From the NCBI GenBank assembly GCA_012295275.1, contig CM022678.1, forward strand, positions 5,206,059 through 5,270,058: a DNA stretch of 64,000 nt, in the 5' to 3' direction. Shown one piece after another: positions 11,286 to 24,518 of the stretch (the stretch's first letter is position 1; every line of letters starts with the position of its first letter). The notes under the pieces are model-generated. The model was not told the DNA's origin. It saw only the letters and a list, made by a program, of their open reading frames with translations, and did not search any database. Source of the DNA: Chrysomallon squamiferum (lineage: Eukaryota > Mollusca > Gastropoda > Neomphalida > Peltospiridae). Position numbers and translations under genes: made by a program.

Positions 11286-13451
11286 TTAATAGTTGACAAA
11301 CCAGTTGATGGCATATTTGGCAGAAAAGTGACCGTCACCGACGCTTTTTCCTACACGTCTTTGAGAGACGTCGACATCACCTTGTGTAGTGATGATCATG
11401 TATTTCCAGTAGGCCTCTTCCTTTATTTTGAATTCCTGTGATCCCATTTCTTTAGTACTGACACTCTGCAGTACCTCGGCAGACACTTCTCCAGAAGGAC
11501 CTAACTCGAGGTTACTAATCTTAAAGAATGTCCAAACCTGTTTTGGACAATCATATGAGCTGCCGTGTCTTCCACTTGATCCTTCGTGTCTGTGCCACAA
11601 CCATCCACCATGTCCGCCCATTTCCCACCAAGCAACATGTCTTTTCCTCGGAGTGTTTGAAGCTGGTTTGCTGTGACCAATCTCAACAGCCACGCGTACA
11701 TCAGCGCCATTTTCAACAGCTGCTCTCAACTCGGCTTTCGATCCAAATACTACATCGCCATTTATGTTAGTTGAAAAGACTTTTGTCCATGGTCGTGTAT
11801 CAACAAACCATTTGATTGTTTTCTTTTCGTTTTCTTCACCAACGGATCCGCCGTTAAATAACATGTATCTACGTGTGGCCACCGTTCCTGTCGTGTGCGC
11901 CATCTGCCAGTGCCAAATTCCTCTGAATTTGTCATCCACTTCTTCATCGTAGAGATTATTCAAAAGCTGAGCAGATATCTGTCCCGATTTTATCCTCACG
12001 TTGTCCGCCTCAGTCGAGAGGTTTCCCATAATTACCTTCACCCTGTGTCCATCTTTAACGGCAGAAATCAGTTCAGAAAGAGACCCATCTACTGCGTTAC
12101 CATTTTCATCATTCGTAAACACGCGTCTCCAGCAGGAGTCGGCGTACCACTTCCCCGGCAGAGACAAATTGACGTGAGTAAGAAACGGGGAACCGGGAAG
12201 CCAAGAGTTCTTCTGAGCTTGTCCGCTTGGGTATACATTTACAAAGGCCCAATTTGGATGTTCACCGTATTCGGTATCCCAGATAATTTGGCCGACGACG
12301 TTCCCATCCTTGGTAACTTTTATATTTCGAAATGGGGCCATGAACTCATTACTCCAAATTTCTGTCACGTCGTGTCCAGATGCAGTTGATGCGATTAGCT
12401 TATCTAATGTGCCGTTGGTTACTGTCCCGTTTTTGGAATGCTCAAGAACCAGCGAAAAGCAGAATGACTCCTTAAGGAACCACTGCATTCTTTCTCTGTA
12501 GTATTTGGTGAATATTCGCGTATTGTTGTCGACATCGTACCTTGTTTCCATTATTTGTCCCCTCGTTGTCAATCTTAAGAGGCGGTGGTACGGTTCTTCT
12601 TCAAATGTGTTCCAGTTCGCCTTGCTTACGTACGATCTTGATTGAAAATAGATCATACTGGACCGATGGTAATTACTGTCAGAGATACCGATGTAACCTT
12701 CTTCTCCCCACGACGGAATTAAGTATCTTATTGGTTCCGCCTGTTTGGCACCATTCAAAAGATCATTAAAGCTGCCCGAAATGGCTGTTCCTCGGTTATC
12801 GTGTTCGTAAACCTTACGCCATCGACTGTTGCAGAAATCTGGAAAATGGATATTTACAGACTAATATAGTGAATTAGACGTTACCTGATGTAGGGCAGAA
12901 AACCTTAATGCAACATGAATATTGCTCGCAGCTTTCGTGGAATTCACGAGCACAAACCAAATAATTTACTTAGAGTCGAAGACAGTGAAATTGTTTAGTG
13001 TGAGGCTTATACTATGCATCAAATCTTTATTTTTGAATATAATCTGATTCTTAATCTGTATGGTCCAGTTACTAATTGTGAATGATGGTAAATGTTATAT
13101 ATCTAGACGTATTGCAGTAAATAACTTTACTGTTTTACAATAATTTTATAATAAAATAAACAAGTGTAGTAAATTTAAAGGTGACAACAAAAAAATCTTT
13201 TCTTAGTTTTAATCCTTCTTTTTTCTTTTTCCAACATCACCATGTAATAGATAAAGGAAATCTATCTCTGACCGATACTTTATATAATTTGCAACCAAAC
13301 AATATGAAATATTAAAGTGTGGCATATATTAAAGTCAGAAAAATATAATCATCATGATATTCTTACCACATTGTTCTGCAACTGCTGTAGCGGTTGTCAG
13401 TATAAGTACGAGAACTTTTCCTAAGTATGGTACATTTGAAACAGATTTCAT
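11286..13451 (-). CDS. Gene B: secreted four-module repeat protein (subfamily I), intact
   Basis: CDS is complement(join(11286..12838, 13367..13451)), 545 aa. The first coding exon gives a 28-residue signal peptide (Met-Lys start, hydrophobic VLVLIL core, TAVA near the cleavage site). Donor TGTG|GTAAGA (last exon base 13,367) and acceptor TTCCAG|ATTTC make a phase-1 junction at Asp29. Start chosen as the first ATG after the acceptor at 13,464. Modules run roughly 29-147, 148-258, 259-371 and 372-545, each opening with Trp-Tyr/Phe and carrying a G-x4-GS-x3-L-x2-A core (for example NAVDGSLSELISAV at 278-291). Module 4 has an extra Trp/Gly/His-rich loop (AWWEMGGHGGWLWHRHEG). Predicted secreted and rich in beta strand, with Asn-glycosylation sequons such as NLS and NGT. 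Function unknown. It is the only intact subfamily I member here; A and C are damaged relatives. Confidence 0.88.
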
Positions 13452-13470
13452 AATGTACTCAGTCTGAAAT

Positions 13471-13475
<5 letters not shown>

Positions 13476-13501
<26 letters not shown>

Positions 13502-13508
13502 TATTATA

Positions 13509-13571
<63 letters not shown>
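13476..13571. repeat. (AAT)n-(ATT)n microsatellite
   Basis: AAT units then a long ATT array, in intron 1 of gene B near its acceptor. Confidence 0.95.
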
Positions 13572-13576
<5 letters not shown>

Positions 13577-13945
13577 TATTACAGTTGAAAAACAAAATAC
13601 AGTAAAAATTAATATGATTTAATCCATAAGGATAAATTAAAAGAAGGTATATAAAGCTTATACTAAAGCTTTGTATATATATAATATTGTCATATTCTTT
13701 ATAGGATTTTTTTATACGTAGTTAAAATAATAATAAAAATTGTTTCACTGTAAAATAATCAATTTCTCCGCTTCCAACGTAAACTGACAGTATCTATACG
13801 TGTCTGATTAATCGTGTACAATTTTCGTGTGTCAATTTAGAATAAAACTAATGATGCCTCGAATAGCCACATTAAACTGAAACGAATTAAGCGAGTTAGC
13901 AAAGTAAACGAGAAAAACGTAGAAGAATGTCTCTCTCAACACTTG

Positions 13946-13969
13946 TTTTTTTTTTTTTTTTTTTTTTTT
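13946..13969. repeat. Poly-T tract in intron 1 of gene B
   Basis: 24 T (A in the gene's sense) at the place where gene A has its (GA)n tract; a few CTCTCT bases next to it suggest a lost or collapsed GA array. Confidence 0.8.
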
Positions 13970-13993
13970 AGAAAACAAATGACTTAAACGTAC

Positions 13994-14113
13994 CTTTAGC
14001 TTGTTCAATAACTCTGCGATCCTCTTCAAGTGTTTCAAATTCAATTATCTTACTACATTTATACAAATATTCATGATAAGTCTGGAAATGTTTCTGTGTT
14101 AAATCACAGCTTG
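13994..14113 (-). promoter_or_regulatory. Promoter and non-coding 5' exon of gene B
   Basis: Minus strand: CAAGCTGTGATTT (14113-14101), a 37-bp gap, TATAAAT (14063-14057), then about 60 bp to the donor AAAG|GTACG (last exon base 13,994). The matching acceptor TTTCAG|ACTGAG precedes the ATG (exon from 13,463). Same geometry as gene A. Confidence 0.7.
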
Positions 14114-14173
14114 TGGTTGCAACATTCGGGTTTCGAAAACTTTGAACGAATTTATTTCGTTTTATGAATCAAT

Positions 14174-14197
14174 AAAAAAAAAAAAAAAAAAAAAAAA
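14174..14197. repeat. Poly-A tract
   Basis: 24 consecutive A. Upstream flank of gene B; gene A has a shorter A run at 5,169-5,180. Confidence 0.9.
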
Positions 14198-14669
14198 GTT
14201 AATTTTCTATTTTTCATATTATTATCAACCTTTCCTAGTAATAAAGGATGAAAATAATATAACATGCCATTGCTACATGTCCCATTTTTACACTGTCAGC
14301 TTAGGAACTAACCAAACAAACACCTATAATATTATTGGAATTGTGAACACAGTTGGGTGAACACGTTTATACACTGATACGGCTACAACACTAATTTATG
14401 CCCCAGAGCTATATATATATATTTATTTCATATCTAACATATTGTGATAAGAAAATAATTCATGTTATTCATGACTTATGTGACTGAATTTATAATAAAT
14501 GGGAGTTTATTACTGCATTTTAGATACAAGGCACTTGATCACTAGTTCTCTCAGATATGGCCTGTGTTATTGAAAGATATGTGACAAACAGGATGTTTAA
14601 CAAATGGGAGGATACCACCTCGCCTGGCCCTGGGATCTTCACCTCTGATTACCTCTGATAAAATATATA

Positions 14670-15067
14670 TAAAAAAATATATTTAAATATCGAAAAAGCC
14701 AAACATTTTCTACAGCTTTTAGACCTTCTATTCTGCAATCGTTTTTGGCCACATAAAATTTTTTTTTTTATTTATTTTTTTTTTTTTTTTTTGAATGACT
14801 ATAAACGAGTTTGACAAATCCTGAAGTATGTCCCATCTTTTGAAACGTCATTGATTTTTCTCTTTCACTCTTTACACTCAACTCAATAAAAAAGATCGAA
14901 TCTAAAATGAAGTATAGATTTTTCAGTACACACATGTTGAATTAATTTCAGTGTATTCTGTTAAAATTAATTTCCAATCAGATATAATGCTACGAAAACA
15001 GAAAAGACATCTGCCTCGTGTATAATCAATAGTTTAGATCCCTGTGATACTACACGTACACATTATT
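14670..15067. repeat. Duplicated non-coding segment, copy of 6,900-7,411
   Basis: See 6,900-7,411. It runs on into repeat R copy 3. It includes a T-rich run at 14,759-14,792. Confidence 0.7.
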
Positions 15068-15455
<388 letters not shown>

Positions 15456-15501
15456 CTGAGCAAGTTAAAGGTACTACGTTTAAGTCCTTTGTTTTTTATT
15501 C

Positions 15502-15792
<291 letters not shown>

Positions 15793-16077
15793 CTCTTGTA
15801 GATATACATACATTTAATTTCACAACAGAACGCATCAAATGTGTTGAATGTTTTGGGAAATAAACGAAAAACATATTGATTATAAATTTTTAAAAAGAAA
15901 ACAAAATATACCGCTAGTACATAATCACTGAGTATGAAAATCGTTTCACTCTCTGTTTTCATGAGTTACTTTTCAATTAATCCGTTGTCCTGGATCGATG
16001 TTTAGTTAAATAAACAACTGCCTTCACAAATCCTCATAAAAAAAAAAATATATATAAATATATAAAATATAAAATTA

Positions 16078-16215
16078 TAGCGGACAAAAATCTGAACATC
16101 GAGGAGACAAATATATTAATGTATGTCTTGCCATCCAACTTCTAGAAAAGTTGTTATTTAGAATGTTTAATGAATAACATTTGTATTCGGAATCTTCTAT
16201 TTCGAAATTTTAATA
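16078..16215. repeat. Dispersed repeat, copy of 1-180
   Basis: GCGGACAAAAATCTGAACAT and following landmarks match the start of the window, with an extra CGAGGAGACA insertion. Confidence 0.55.
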
Positions 16216-16254
16216 GAATGTGTGAAATCAACTGTTTATTCAGCTAAATATCTA

Positions 16255-16610
16255 ATGTCTAGCAAAATGACAGAAGGCAGCATGTTGTTGAAACACCGTA
16301 TTCTCCGTCAGTTCTAATTGGTTAGGTTCAGAAATAATCTGCAGTTTTAAATATCTGTTAAAAGTCTCATCTTCTTTATCAATTTGTTTTGTGCATAATG
16401 AATAACTTAAGAACAACCTAAAATAAGTTTAAAACATTCACCATTTGATATGATGAAGAAAAGGTGACGAATGCTTCTCAAATTAATTTCAGATATTGAT
16501 TTATAGTTCGTGTCTTTTATCTCGTACCTGTCAAAACAAATTGTGACAGGTGTAAAACGGATTTATATTCATGTGGTGTCATATGAATAGATTTAAATTT
16601 TGTGGTAAAG
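16255..16610. repeat. Duplicated segment, copy of 9,660-10,060
   Basis: Same landmarks, GTCTAGCAAAATGACAGAA and TTGAAACACCGTATTCTCC. It lies in intron 1 of gene C, so it entered that intron or the intron is the source. Confidence 0.75.
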
Positions 16611-16708
16611 ATAAGTGAAAGAAAATATGTGAACAAACTGCCTTCTACATTGATTAATGCGATATCTACATCTGCTTTTACTACTGTTGAAATAAATAAA
16701 TGATATCG

Positions 16709-16814
16709 CAATAATAATAATAATGGTGACGATGATGATGAAACTGATGATGTTCATGATGATAGTAATGATGATGATGATGATAAAATAATGGTGATGA
16801 TGATGATGATAATA

Positions 16815-16858
<44 letters not shown>
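16709..16858. repeat. Degenerate GATGAT / AAT triplet repeat
   Basis: ATG/GAT-rich imperfect triplets followed by a clean (AAT)n array ending just before the gene C signal exon. Confidence 0.9.
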
Positions 16859-17159
16859 CTATTTTAGAACGAGTTCATTGTGAAGCATGTTTCAAATATA
16901 CCATTCTTAGCAAAACTTCTCCTACTTATATTCACAACCACGACAGCAATTGCAGAACAGTGTGGTAAAGAACATCATCATTTCGTTTCTTTCTTTCTCA
17001 TTTTAATAGTTACTATACTTTTATATTTCATATTGTTATATAAAAGTATATTAGACGTCACATATTTCATTCGTAGACCATTAAAGTGTACAATTAGTGA
17101 TAAGAAAAAATACCATAAGTTTCTTGCTCATACTATCAATTTAAATTTCTGTCTTTCTT

Positions 17160-17464
17160 TTATTTTTTATTTATTTATTTATTTATTATTTTACTATTTA
17201 TTTTGTATTTCTTGTTATTTTTATCTTTTATTTTTCTAGCACATTTGTAGTTGCATTCCTTTAATATCGTTTCATATCATTTTGTTTCAATTCTATGTTT
17301 TAACGATGACTTAATAACAGAATATATGTGTATACTATTTTTTCGGTACTTTTAAACAACAACAACCTAAATAACAAAAAAAAAGAAAGAAAAGAAAGCG
17401 AAACCACAACAACCAAACATAAACACACGATTAAAAACAAAACTAAAGAAAACAAACAAACAAA

Positions 17465-17500
<36 letters not shown>

Positions 17501-17520
17501 AAGAAAACAAAACAAAACAA
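17160..17520. repeat. Low-complexity TTTA, AAAC and AAAT DNA
   Basis: TTTA-rich at 17,160-17,240 and AAAC/AAAT-rich at 17,355-17,525, within the former intron 2 of gene C. No gene. Confidence 0.8.
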
Positions 17521-17749
17521 AAAGCATTAAATAATGTAGCTACTTCTCAGCAAAATAGCTAGTGACATCTTGACTACAGTTCTGAATGTGTATTATTTAT
17601 TATTTACGAACAAAAAAAAAAAAAAAAAAGAAAAGATATCTAATTCCATCATTAGGAGAAGAAGGCTTCATTGATAACTGTGACTTTACTTTTCCTGTCT
17701 CCGGTTTTACCTATTTTTATTCAACGTCATACTTAAGTAAGGCTAGCTG

Positions 17750-17819
<70 letters not shown>

Positions 17820-17909
17820 TTATTTATTTATTTTTATTTTTTTATGAAAGCTGAGTTCGGTTTTGAATAGTAAATACAGTGTTTATATCACTGGTGTACC
17901 TTTTTTGTG

Positions 17910-17960
<51 letters not shown>
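17750..17960. repeat. Two (AT)n tracts flanking a TTTA tract
   Basis: (AT)n at about 17,752-17,815, TTTA to about 17,840, then (AT)n at about 17,917-17,960. The first truncates the gene C module 1 fragment. Confidence 0.95.
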
Positions 17961-17962
<2 letters not shown>

Positions 17963-18374
17963 CATCTGTTATAGGCTTCATCAGAAACCGTTTCAAAACA
18001 GGGCACTTAGTATCAAATCCATTGAATTATTTTGAGTAATTTTAAATCCAGCATGTAGTTAACCTATAGAATCAAATAAAAATAAATAAATTTCATGCTA
18101 CAATACACTGATAAAATTAACTTCAAACGAATTTCGTCAAACAAAAATCAGAACATCGCGACAACAACGTGTTTCATTCACCAAACACACTTGATGTGAG
18201 AAAAAACAATTTTCAGTTTTCTTTCATATTTGTTATAAATTCAGTATTTAAATATGTTTTCGGCCACCCATGTCTTTCAAAATGTTTGACTTACCTTGAA
18301 ACGTGACCAGAGTCAAGCACATATATAAATGACATTCCACCAATTAATTACTCTATATATTCGAGCAGATCTTA

Positions 18375-18900
18375 TATTTGTGCAGAAACATGCATACACT
18401 AGCAACCACACAAAAGGGAAATAACTCTCGTCGTTCTTCACAGGAAAGTAAAATCGTGGATGCAAGAAATAAACTATATTTCAAGGGAACTAACTCCATT
18501 ATTTATAAGTGCATATTTATACTGTCCTTAGTTGTATATCTATGGAACGTTTATCACTAGTCGTTTATTTCATCCAACGAATTTAACCATTTCGATTTTG
18601 TTCAAATTTTGTACATAATGCTTGTTTGATTGATTGATTTATTCATTCATCTCTGTTTGACTGTGAATCTCTGTATCTTACTCTGTATGCATATATATAT
18701 CTGTGCAGAAACATGCATACCCAGAGTTATGCATACCCTAGCAAACACACAAAAGGGAAATAAATCTCGTCGCTCTTCACGCGAAAGTAAAATCGTGGGT
18801 GAAAGAAAAAAAAAATATATTTCAAGGGAACTAACTCCATTATTTATAAGTACATATATACACTGTCCTTAGTTGTATATCTACAGAACATAGCACTTAT
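18375..18900. repeat. Repeat K, two tandem copies
   Basis: Each copy has (T)GTGCAGAAACATGCATAC, AAAGGGAAATAA.TCTCGTCG, AGTAAAATCGTGG and TTCAAGGGAACTAACTCC in that order. Other copies: 22,367-22,560 (partial), 32,100-32,370 and 41,378-41,640. Non-coding; class unknown. Confidence 0.75.
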
Positions 18901-19399
18901 GACTAGTCATTCATTTTATCCAACGAATTTAACCATTCCCATTTTGATGAAATGCTATTTATTTATTTATTCTTTTATATTTTTTATTTACTTTTTTTTT
19001 TTTTTAATCTCTATTTGACTTTCAATCTATATATGTTACTCTGTATGCGTGCATACGTGTGAACGTGTTTGTGCGTCTGCACGTTTGTCAGTATTCAAAT
19101 ATTTGTTTCCTGGCCATAAAAATCCAAATTAATTATTTTTATTTTTTATTTCATTTGAAATTGTCACACACTGACACACACATACACACACACACACAGA
19201 GAAAGATAAAACCAACTCACGCGCACAAAACTATACATATACTCATAAAACTAAATAAGTAAAGAAATAAACAAACGGACAAGCAAACAAGAAAACAGTT
19301 TGAAATACAAATAACAAAATGATGATCGAGCCAATAGCATTACCTGTCAAACAAGATGACACCTTCTGTATTTACAGACAAACGTCTTTCTTGTGGCTC

Positions 19400-19548
19400 C
19401 TTTCCTATTTCGATATTTACGTGTGTCGTGGTGATCACGAAAAGCTTATCACATCAGACTGTTCTCCAGAAGGGCCTAACTGAAGGCTTTCTCCCTTGAG
19501 AACATACCATCTCCTTAAAGCACCCGCTTTCTCAACACCAGCCAAGAG
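19400..19548 (-). pseudogene. Relic 1: C-terminal module 4 fragment (subfamily III)
   Basis: Reading the minus strand, a frame gives AGVEKAGALRRWYVLKGES then LQLGPSGEQSDV. It then loses register, with a deletion, before VTIKYRNRK-like decay. Homologous to GWLVFKADSLQLGPSGE of genes E-G, with the extra EKAG residues typical of the array relics. Confidence 0.75.
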
Positions 19549-20929
19549 ATAAAATTACTATGTAGAATCAAGTAATGCATATGATATCCTTTTCAAGTAA
19601 ATAATGCCAATCAACTATCTATATCTAATGGGCGGGGGAGAATGAGGTTATTTTACAGATATTCACTGATTTTTTGTTTTCTTTTGGCTTTTTATTCCCT
19701 GACATCTAGAAACATTAAAAAATATCCATAAAACTCGTTATTGATCCTTTCAGAAATAAGTGTTCATTAAACAAATCTCACGCCCATCAGTCTGTAATTT
19801 GAACCAATCTAAAAACACCTGCAAATATAGTGTACAGACTAGACACGCCCAGCCTTGGTCAATGCTGTTCAGTCACTGACCGATTTTTAGTGATTTGAAA
19901 AAATATGTCAGTTAAGTCCGATTCACACGCTTCTAAAACATTGTTTTATCTATGAAACAGATGTCTGATCTATTTCTATAAAACACTATCTGATTGGAAA
20001 TTAAATTTATCGGAATATACTGTCGTGAAACAAATTAAATTAGCATCTGTTATAGTCTTCGTCAGAAACCCTTTCAAAAAAGACCACGTAGTGTGAAAAC
20101 AATTCAATTATTTTGAGTGATTTTAAATCCAGCATGTGGTTAACCTATAGAATAAAATAAAAATAAAAATAAATAAATTTCTACAATACACTGATAAAAT
20201 TAATTTCAAACGAATTTCGTCAAACAAAAATCAGAAAAAGGCGACAACAATGTGTTTCATTCACCAAACACACTTGATGTAAGAAAAAACAATTTTCAAT
20301 TTTCTTTCATATTTGTTATAAACTCAGTATTTTAATATGTTTTCGGCCACCCATTTCTTTCGAAATGTTTAACTTATCTTGAAACGTGACTAGAGTTAAA
20401 CACATATATAAATGACATTCCACCAATTAATTACTCTATATATTCATGTAGAAAAAGCAGAACTAAGTATGGACAATTAATTCCTAGAAACAAAACTATC
20501 GTTCATGTTAAAAAACGTAAAATTTTCTTTTTCTATCGTTTCATATGTGGATATACACTGGAACTAATAATCTCACACACACACACACACACAGACATAC
20601 ATATACATGCACACAAACAAAGAAAATAAATCGTTCTATTGTAATGTACCATTTAGTTCTGTGCGTGTAAGACACCCATGAAACATATTAAAATGAAAAT
20701 CTGTGAGAATGTATCTATTATAAACGAATACATACCGAAATCTCAAATGGGCTAGTTTCTATCAAATTTATAAAAAGAACCATCAGAGCATCCTGAAATA
20801 CATTTCTACAATATAAGTAGCACAAAATCAATTTAAAAAGACGTTTTCCTGGAAAACATTGCAGTTGGGTTCACAGATTCCTTCACTATTTAACTACGTT
20901 TATTATCGAGCTTTTGATTTAATGAGTTA

Positions 20930-21340
20930 AAAAAGTGATTCACTTGAAATCCTTTAAGCAGCGATCTCACGTCCTTTATATATGTAAACCTTAACGTTGT
21001 ACACTATATTCCTACTTTATTACTATGAAAGTTTGAAACATACAAATTTAATTTGGTTTTTATTAACTGATTTATAAATCGAATTGAAATATTTCAAAGC
21101 TAAGGTTAGATTATTTTAAACCAAATGTTACAACCACAAAATCAAATTATAAATTCATTTAAATATATATCCATATATATATATAGTGTGAGAGAGTGTC
21201 ACCAGAGCGTTTGTTTGTTGTTGTTTCTTTGTTTTTTTTTTTTGTTGTTGTTTTTTAGTTGTTTTTTTTTCTGCAATTTTCTATTCACTTTGCTTTATAA
21301 GTTCATTATCCAGAAACCTCTTCTGTTTCGCATTTCAATA
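20930..21340 (+). repeat. Promoter-like block P', degenerate copy
   Basis: Collinear with 30,113-30,420 and 56,000-56,230 (for example TATTCCTACTTTATTACTAT). The core is spoiled here: CCAAATGTTACAACCACAA continues as AATCAAATT instead of GCTGTGATT. No gene follows directly. Confidence 0.65.
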
Positions 21341-21599
21341 GCAGCTTCCTAAAGAGAACCAATTACAATTTTTAGTTATAAGTTTTCAAGTCTCTATTCG
21401 ATGGTTATCTTTTAATATCTATAATACTGATTACCAATATTTTACAAATCGTTAAAATTCCCGTAAGGAAATAAATTAAAACCTAGAATACAGGATTGCA
21501 TTATTTTGTCTATGTCCATGTTACTGCACTAAAGTTATAACAAAGTAGTAATTTTTATTTATTTTTGTATTTATTTATTTATATATTTATTACTATTAT

Positions 21600-21612
21600 T
21601 ATCATTATTCTT

Positions 21613-21643
<31 letters not shown>

Positions 21644-21653
21644 TTATTATTAT

Positions 21654-21684
<31 letters not shown>

Positions 21685-21685
21685 T
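21600..21685. repeat. (CTT)n-(ATT)n-(AGT)n compound microsatellite
   Basis: Triplet arrays with one- or two-base unit changes. TTTA repeats follow at 21,712-21,740. Confidence 0.95.
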
Positions 21686-21709
21686 TAACCATTCCCATTT
21701 TGATGAACT

Positions 21710-21741
<32 letters not shown>

Positions 21742-22074
21742 TTCATCTCTGTTTGACTTTCAATCTATATAATGATACACTTTATGCGTGCATACGTGTG
21801 AACGTGTTTGTGCGTATGCACGTTTATCAGTATTCAAATAGTTGTTTCCTGAACATAAAAAACCAAATCAATTATTTTTATTTTTATTTCATTTAAAACA
21901 GTCACACACACACACACACACTAACACCCAGACATACAGAAACATAAAACTTACTCACGCGCAAACAATTACATATACATTCACCAAACTAAATAAGTAA
22001 AGAAATAAACAAACAGGCAAACAAACAAGGAAACAGTTTTAAATGCAAATAACAAGATGGCGATCGACTGAATA

Positions 22075-22200
22075 GCACTAGGTTTCAAGCAAGATGACAC
22101 CTTCTTTTTTACAGACAAAAGTCTTTCTTATGTTTCCTTTCCTACTCGTATCTGAGAGAGAGAGCGTTTACTATTATTTTTTTTATTTTTTTTTTCTGAA
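22075..22200 (-). pseudogene. Very short relic joined to P' tail
   Basis: The 3' end of a relic (ACAGACAAAAGTCTTTCTTA...TATCTGAGAG) breaks off at about 22,165. It continues in sequence otherwise found after the GA tract of block P' (TTCATTATCCAGAAA). This is a rearrangement junction rather than a gene. Confidence 0.55.
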
Positions 22201-23016
22201 GTTTTCCCTTTACTTTGCTTAATAAGTTCATTATCCAGAAAGTTCACTATCGTAGCAGCTTCTTAAAGACAGCCAATTACATTATTTAGTTATAAGTTTT
22301 CAAGTCTCTATTTCATGGTTATTTTCCAATATCTATATTACTGATTACCAATATTTTAGAAATTTCTTCACAGGAAAGTAAAATCGTGGATGCAAGAAAT
22401 AAATTATATTTCAAGGGAATTAACTCCATTATTTATAAGTACATATTTATGCTTACCTGTTTATCTATGGAACAGAGCACTTATGAGTAGTCGTTTATTT
22501 TATCCAACGAATTTAACCATTCCGATTTTGTTGAAATTTCATATATAATGCTTGTTTCGTTGATTTCTTTATTTATCTATCTAATTATTTATTCATCTCT
22601 GTTTGATTGTGAATCTATATATGTTACTCTGTATCCGTACATACGTGTGAACGTGATTGTGCGTCTGCACGTTTGTCAGTATTCAAATATTTGTTTCCTG
22701 AACAGAAAAATCGCAATTCATTATTTTTACTTTTCTTTCATTTAAAATAGACATACACATACACACACACACAGCCACAAACACAGACACACACACACAA
22801 ACACACACACAAACAGAAACATAAAACTAACTCACGCGCACACAACTTCACATACATTCACAAAACTAAATAAGCAAAGAAGTAAACAAACAGGCAAACA
22901 AACAAGAAAACAAACAAGGAAACAGTTTGAAATGCAAATAACTAGATGAGGACTGACCGAATAACATTACTTGTCAAACAAGATGACACCTTCTTTTTTG
23001 CACACAAAAGTCTTTC

Positions 23017-23283
23017 TTATGTTTCCTTTGCTACAGTAATCTCGGATATTTCGATATTTGCTTGTGTCGTTACGATCCTGATCAACCGTAAAGGTTCCTC
23101 TTTCATCCTGAATACAGCACACCCTGCTTCTTTTGTACTGATGTTCTGACCTGTCACATTAGAAACTTCTCCAGAACGACCTAACTGAAGGCTTTTTCCC
23201 TTGAGGACAGACCATCTCTTTAAAGCTCCTGCTTTCTCAGGTGTAAACAAGTCATTTATTACTGCTAATTTAGGTGTAAACAA
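23017..23283 (-). pseudogene. Relic 2: C-terminal module 4 fragment (subfamily III)
   Basis: An open frame of 88 codons on the minus strand. Residues from EKAGALKRWSVLKGKSLQLG through RIVTTQANIEIS align with the end of module 4 in genes D-G. It stops at KET-TAA, about 20 residues short of the usual WFVNY end. The N-terminal part is unrelated. No splice-complete gene surrounds it. Confidence 0.78.
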
Positions 23284-23749
23284 GTAACTTATTTGATATC
23301 CTTTTCAAGTAAATAATACCAACGAACTATCTATATTTGGTGGGAGGGGAGAATGAGGTGATTTTACAGCTATTCACTGATTTTTGTTTTCTTCTTGATT
23401 TTCACCCCCTGACATCTAGAAGCATTTAAAATATATTCATAAAACATAGCTATTGATCCTTTCAGAAATAAGTTACCTTTCATCAAATCTCACGCCCATC
23501 AATCTGTAATTTGAACCAATCTAAAACAAGCTCCAAATACAGTGTACATACTGGACACGCCCAGACTTGATCAGTGCTATTCAGTTAACGACAGATTTTA
23601 ATAATATAAAAATAATTTGTAAGTTCATATCGAATCGAACGCTCCTGAAATTTTTTTTATCAATGAGCCAGATGTTTGATCTATTTCCAAAGAGGTACCT
23701 TTGATTGGAAATTAAATTTATCGGAATACACTGTCTTGAAATAAATTAA

Positions 23750-24170
23750 ATTAGCATCTGTTTCAGCCTTGTTGAGAAAACGTTTTAAAAAAGCCCACGT
23801 AGTGTGATTTCAATTGAACTGTAGAAATTATATTGATTGATTTTAAATCCAGCATGTAGTCTAACATATAGAATAAAATAAAAATAAATAAATTTCGTGA
23901 TAGAATACACTGATAAAATTAATTTCGGACGAATTTCGTCAAACAATAATGAGAACAACGCGAGTAACACGTGTTTCATTCATCAAACACACTTGATGTG
24001 AGAAAAACCAATTTTCAATTCCCTTTGACATTTGTTATCAATTCAGTATTTAAATACGTTTTCGGCCACCCATGTCTTTCAAAATGTTTAACTTATCTTG
24101 AAAAGTGACCAGAGTCAAACACATATATAAATGACATTCGACCAATTGATTACTATATATATTCGTGTAC
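23750..24170. repeat. Block H copy
   Basis: Landmarks TTTTAAATCCAGCATGTAG, TTTCGGCCACCCATGTCTTT and ACATATATAAATGACATTC. Other copies: 17,961-18,365, 20,040-20,455, 33,540-33,640 (partial), 42,800-43,210 and 48,340-48,530 (partial). Non-coding. Confidence 0.8.
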
Positions 24171-24379
24171 AAAATGCACCATTAATTATGGGCAATTAAT
24201 TCCTAGAAACAAAACTGTCGTTCATGTAAAAAACGTACAATTTGTGTTTTTGACTCCTGTCAGATGTGGACATCACAAAAACAGTCCATATCGTAATAAG
24301 AAATACGAATTGAAATTTAAATTTTTTTTTATAGAAATACACTGGCTACTGTTTACTGAAGCTACTAATCTATACCCAC

Positions 24380-24480
24380 ACAAACACACATACTTAAATA
24401 TACAGAAACATACACACATACACACAAATACACAAACACACACACAAAAGCATACACTCACATACACACAAACACACACA

Positions 24481-24516
<36 letters not shown>
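24380..24516. repeat. (CA)n-rich microsatellite
   Basis: Imperfect ACACAAAC/ACACATAC DNA ending in a clean (CA)n. Equivalent tracts at 20,575-20,600, 43,405-43,523 and 48,700-48,765. Confidence 0.9.

Positions 24517-24518
<2 letters not shown>

Larger units (their letters stand above)
10740..14480 (-). repeat. Duplicated unit I-B carrying gene B
   Basis: Direct duplicate of 190-5,460, including the 3' flank, both coding exons, the promoter, the non-coding 5' exon and distal upstream DNA (for example CTTTCCTA.TAATAAAGGATG at about 14,230 and 5,219). Confidence 0.75.
17961..20929 (+). repeat. Array unit U0: gene-less subfamily II unit
   Basis: Contains block H twice (17,961-18,365 and 20,040-20,455), repeat K twice (18,375-18,560 and 18,700-18,900) and a minus-strand C-terminal relic (19,400-19,548), in the order seen upstream of genes D-G. 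Where a gene should follow, the sequence passes instead into the next unit's promoter-like block at 20,930. Confidence 0.6.

Noticed and set aside
11428-12501. Antisense frames over gene B, and similar ones over A, D, E, F and G
   Set aside because: They are shadows of the real exons. They recur only because the sense sequence is conserved and have no start or splice logic of their own.
16880-17239. 119-codon frame reading through the signal exon of gene C
   Set aside because: It runs past a good splice donor into intron and low-complexity DNA. Only the first 28 codons are homologous to the family, and its first codon is GTG.
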